Shown piece by piece: positions 5,787-6,957 of a stretch of 6,957 nucleotides of DNA. Numbering within the stretch: the stretch's first letter is position 1; each line of letters begins with the position of its first letter. Made by a program: the position numbers and the translations under genes. The notes under the pieces were generated by a model. The model was given only the letters and a program-made list of their open reading frames with translations, was not told the DNA's origin and did not search any database. Source of the DNA: Tenericutes bacterium 4572_104 (GTDB lineage: Bacteria; Bacillota_I; Bacilli_A; Izemoplasmatales; UBA5603); assembly GCA_002084435.1 (NCBI GenBank), contig NBLG01000024.1:1-6957 (forward strand), given 5' to 3'.

Positions 5787-6686
5787 ATGAAAAAAATAAA
5801 ATCACCATTAAATTATATTGGTGGAAAATATAAATTATTAGAACAGATTCTTCCTTTATTTCCTAAAGATATTAATACTTTTGTAGATTTATTTTCTGGT
5901 GGTGGAAATATTGGAATAAATATAAATGCTAAAAATATTATTTTTAATGATAATCTTACATATTTAATTGATTTATTTAAAGAATTACAAAGTAAAGATA
6001 TTGAATATACAATTCATTATATTGAAAAAATGATAAAAAAATATAATTTATCAAAAACAAATGAAGAAGGATATAAAAAATTTAGAGATTATTATAATTC
6101 AACAAAATATTCATTAGATTTATTTATTCTTGTTGCATATTCTTTTAATCACCAAATAAGGTTTAATAACAATCATAAATTTAATAATCCATTTGGAAGA
6201 AATAGGAGCAGTTTTAATAATTCAATGAAATTGAATTTAAAGAAGTTTATTTTAGAGTTAAAAAGTAAAAATATTGAGTTTCAAAATTTAAGTTTTGAAA
6301 CTTTTAATTTTTCAGAATTAACAAAAAATGATTTTGTTTATTGTGATCCTCCATATTTAATAACAACAGGTTCATATAATGATGGAAAACGAGGGTTTAA
6401 GGGGTGGAGTGAGAAAGAAGAAATAGAGTTGTTGGATTTATTAAGATCTTTAGATGAAAATGGAATTAGATTTGCATTATCAAATGTTATATATCATAAA
6501 GGAAAAGAAAACATAATATTAAAGGAATGGTTAAATAATAATAATTTTAATTTAAATTATTTAAAGAAAAACTATTCAAACTCTAATTATCACACTAAAA
6601 TAAGAGAAAAAAATGGAAGTTTAGAGGTACTAATAACTAATTATATTCAACCTAAATTATTGCAACCCAAATTATTTAATTTTTAA
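5787..6686 (+). CDS. Dam-type DNA adenine N6-methyltransferase (D12 class)
   Basis: The 299-residue protein transfers a methyl group from S-adenosylmethionine to adenine N6 in a short DNA site. Family motifs occur in the alpha-class order: PLNYIGGK (7-13, motif X), DLFSGGG (34-40, S-adenosylmethionine binding), ND at 54-55, a target-recognition region around NHQIRFNNNHKFNNPFGRNR (121-140), and catalytic DPPY (187-190), followed by FALSN (229-233) and a terminal EVLITNY (280-286). Length and motifs look complete, so the enzyme is probably active. GATC is the commonest site in this family, but the specificity cannot be read from sequence. A weak AGAGA precedes the ATG. No intact restriction partner is visible, so it is an orphan methylase, perhaps shielding phage DNA or tuning expression. 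The C-terminus carries a small tandem duplication. It is markedly more AT-rich than the tail gene. Confidence 0.92.
   Translation: MKKIKSPLNYIGGKYKLLEQILPLFPKDINTFVDLFSGGGNIGININAKNIIFNDNLTYLIDLFKELQSKDIEYTIHYIEKMIKKYNLSKTNEEGYKKFRDYYNSTKYSLDLFILVAYSFNHQIRFNNNHKFNNPFGRNRSSFNNSMKLNLKKFILELKSKNIEFQNLSFETFNFSELTKNDFVYCDPPYLITTGSYNDGKRGFKGWSEKEEIELLDLLRSLDENGIRFALSNVIYHKGKENIILKEWLNNNNFNLNYLKKNYSNSNYHTKIREKNGSLEVLITNYIQPKLLQPKLFNF
6648..6677 (+). repeat. 15-bp tandem duplication at the methylase C-terminus
   Basis: Two adjacent 15-base units (6648-6662 and 6663-6677) agree at 13 of 15 positions and encode QPKLL then QPKLF. They lie after the last conserved strand, in a probably disordered tail, and are unlikely to affect catalysis. 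Confidence 0.7.
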
Positions 6687-6714
6687 GAATATTTATAATT
6701 ATAATAGGAGAATC

Positions 6715-6795
6715 ATGAATTTGTGGATTTTAACAGAAGAAAGAGTCAAAATAAGTCCATATTTCAGGATTCTAATCAAAAATAGAGAGGTTTAA
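6715..6795 (+). CDS. 26-codon ORF, possible truncated gene
   Basis: An ATG with a good AGGAG (6706-6710) opens a frame starting MNLWILTEER that stops at TAA 6793-6795, one base before the next gene. The strong ribosome site and tight spacing suggest it is or was translated. The beginning has the hydrophobic-strand look of a globular protein N-terminus, while the rest is basic and ends abruptly, as if cut short. Its place right after the methylase raises the possibility of a decayed restriction-endonuclease partner, but I cannot confirm a family. It may alternatively be a small coupling ORF for the downstream zinc-ribbon gene, whose ribosome site lies in its last codons. Confidence 0.45.
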   Translation: MNLWILTEERVKISPYFRILIKNREV

Positions 6796-6796
6796 A

Positions 6797-6957
6797 ATGG
6801 CTAGATATAAAAGATGCAAGCAATGCGGAAAGCGTTCAAAAAGAAGCGAATATAAATGGTTAACTACTCCTCAGATGGAGTTCTATCAACAAATAACAGC
6901 TGATTTAACAACAAATAAAAAAATGAAAAAAGCTATTTGTACCTATTGTGAATTTGA
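6797..6957 (+). CDS. Small zinc-ribbon protein, 3'-truncated by the window edge
   Basis: The frame starts MARYKRCKQCGKRSKRSEY and runs open for 53 codons to the edge. It has two CxxC pairs, C7/C10 and C48/C51, separated by 37 residues, and a very basic N-terminus (eight Lys or Arg in the first 16 residues). This is the pattern of a small zinc-ribbon, probably nucleic-acid-binding, protein as found among phage accessory genes. GAGAGG at 6785-6790, six bases from the ATG, supports the start. It sits one base after the preceding small ORF, so the two are likely translated from one message. The C-terminus and exact role are not visible. Confidence 0.65.
   Translation, partial: MARYKRCKQCGKRSKRSEYKWLTTPQMEFYQQITADLTTNKKMKKAICTYCEF

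Overview
This AT-rich window looks like part of a bacteriophage or prophage genome, or a phage-derived island, from a low-GC bacterium. The evidence is a phage tail-fibre-type gene, a Vsr-like homing-endonuclease-type gene with seven zinc-finger repeats, an orphan Dam-type DNA adenine methylase and several gene scraps. The host cannot be named. The AT richness, sigma70-like promoters and good Shine-Dalgarno sites would suit a low-GC Gram-negative such as a Campylobacterote, but that is a guess.

Layout: (1) 3-968, plus strand: the 3' part of an unrecognised gene whose frame is open to the left edge; it looks like a helical-repeat protein. (2) 1024-3252, minus strand: a 742-residue endonuclease-like protein with seven 62-63-residue zinc-finger repeats followed by a nuclease domain. 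It has its own near-ideal sigma70 promoter and a GC-rich hairpin in its leader. (3) 3402-5447, minus strand: a 681-residue tail fibre or tail-tip protein. (4) 5448-5644: a divergent control region with two perfect palindromes, an ATTTTTACAGA-type repeat and a plus-strand promoter. (5) 5645-5764, plus strand: a 39-codon scrap of a ParA/MinD-type ATPase. (6) 5787-6686, plus strand: the Dam-type methylase. (7) 6715-6795: a 26-codon ORF, possibly a truncated gene. (8) 6797 to the right edge: the start of a small zinc-ribbon protein.

The main observation is a 51-bp direct repeat (964-1014 and 3401-3451, 49/51 identical). One copy is the 3' end of the tail gene. The other is an orphan copy on the far side of the endonuclease gene, abutting the end of gene 1. 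Both mismatches are synonymous in the tail frame. The simplest reading is that a roughly 2.4-kb endonuclease unit entered the 3' end of the tail gene carrying its own replacement for that end, leaving the displaced original next to gene 1. This resembles integrative elements that restore the 3' end of a target gene, but here the target is a tail gene and the only visible enzyme is a homing-type nuclease.
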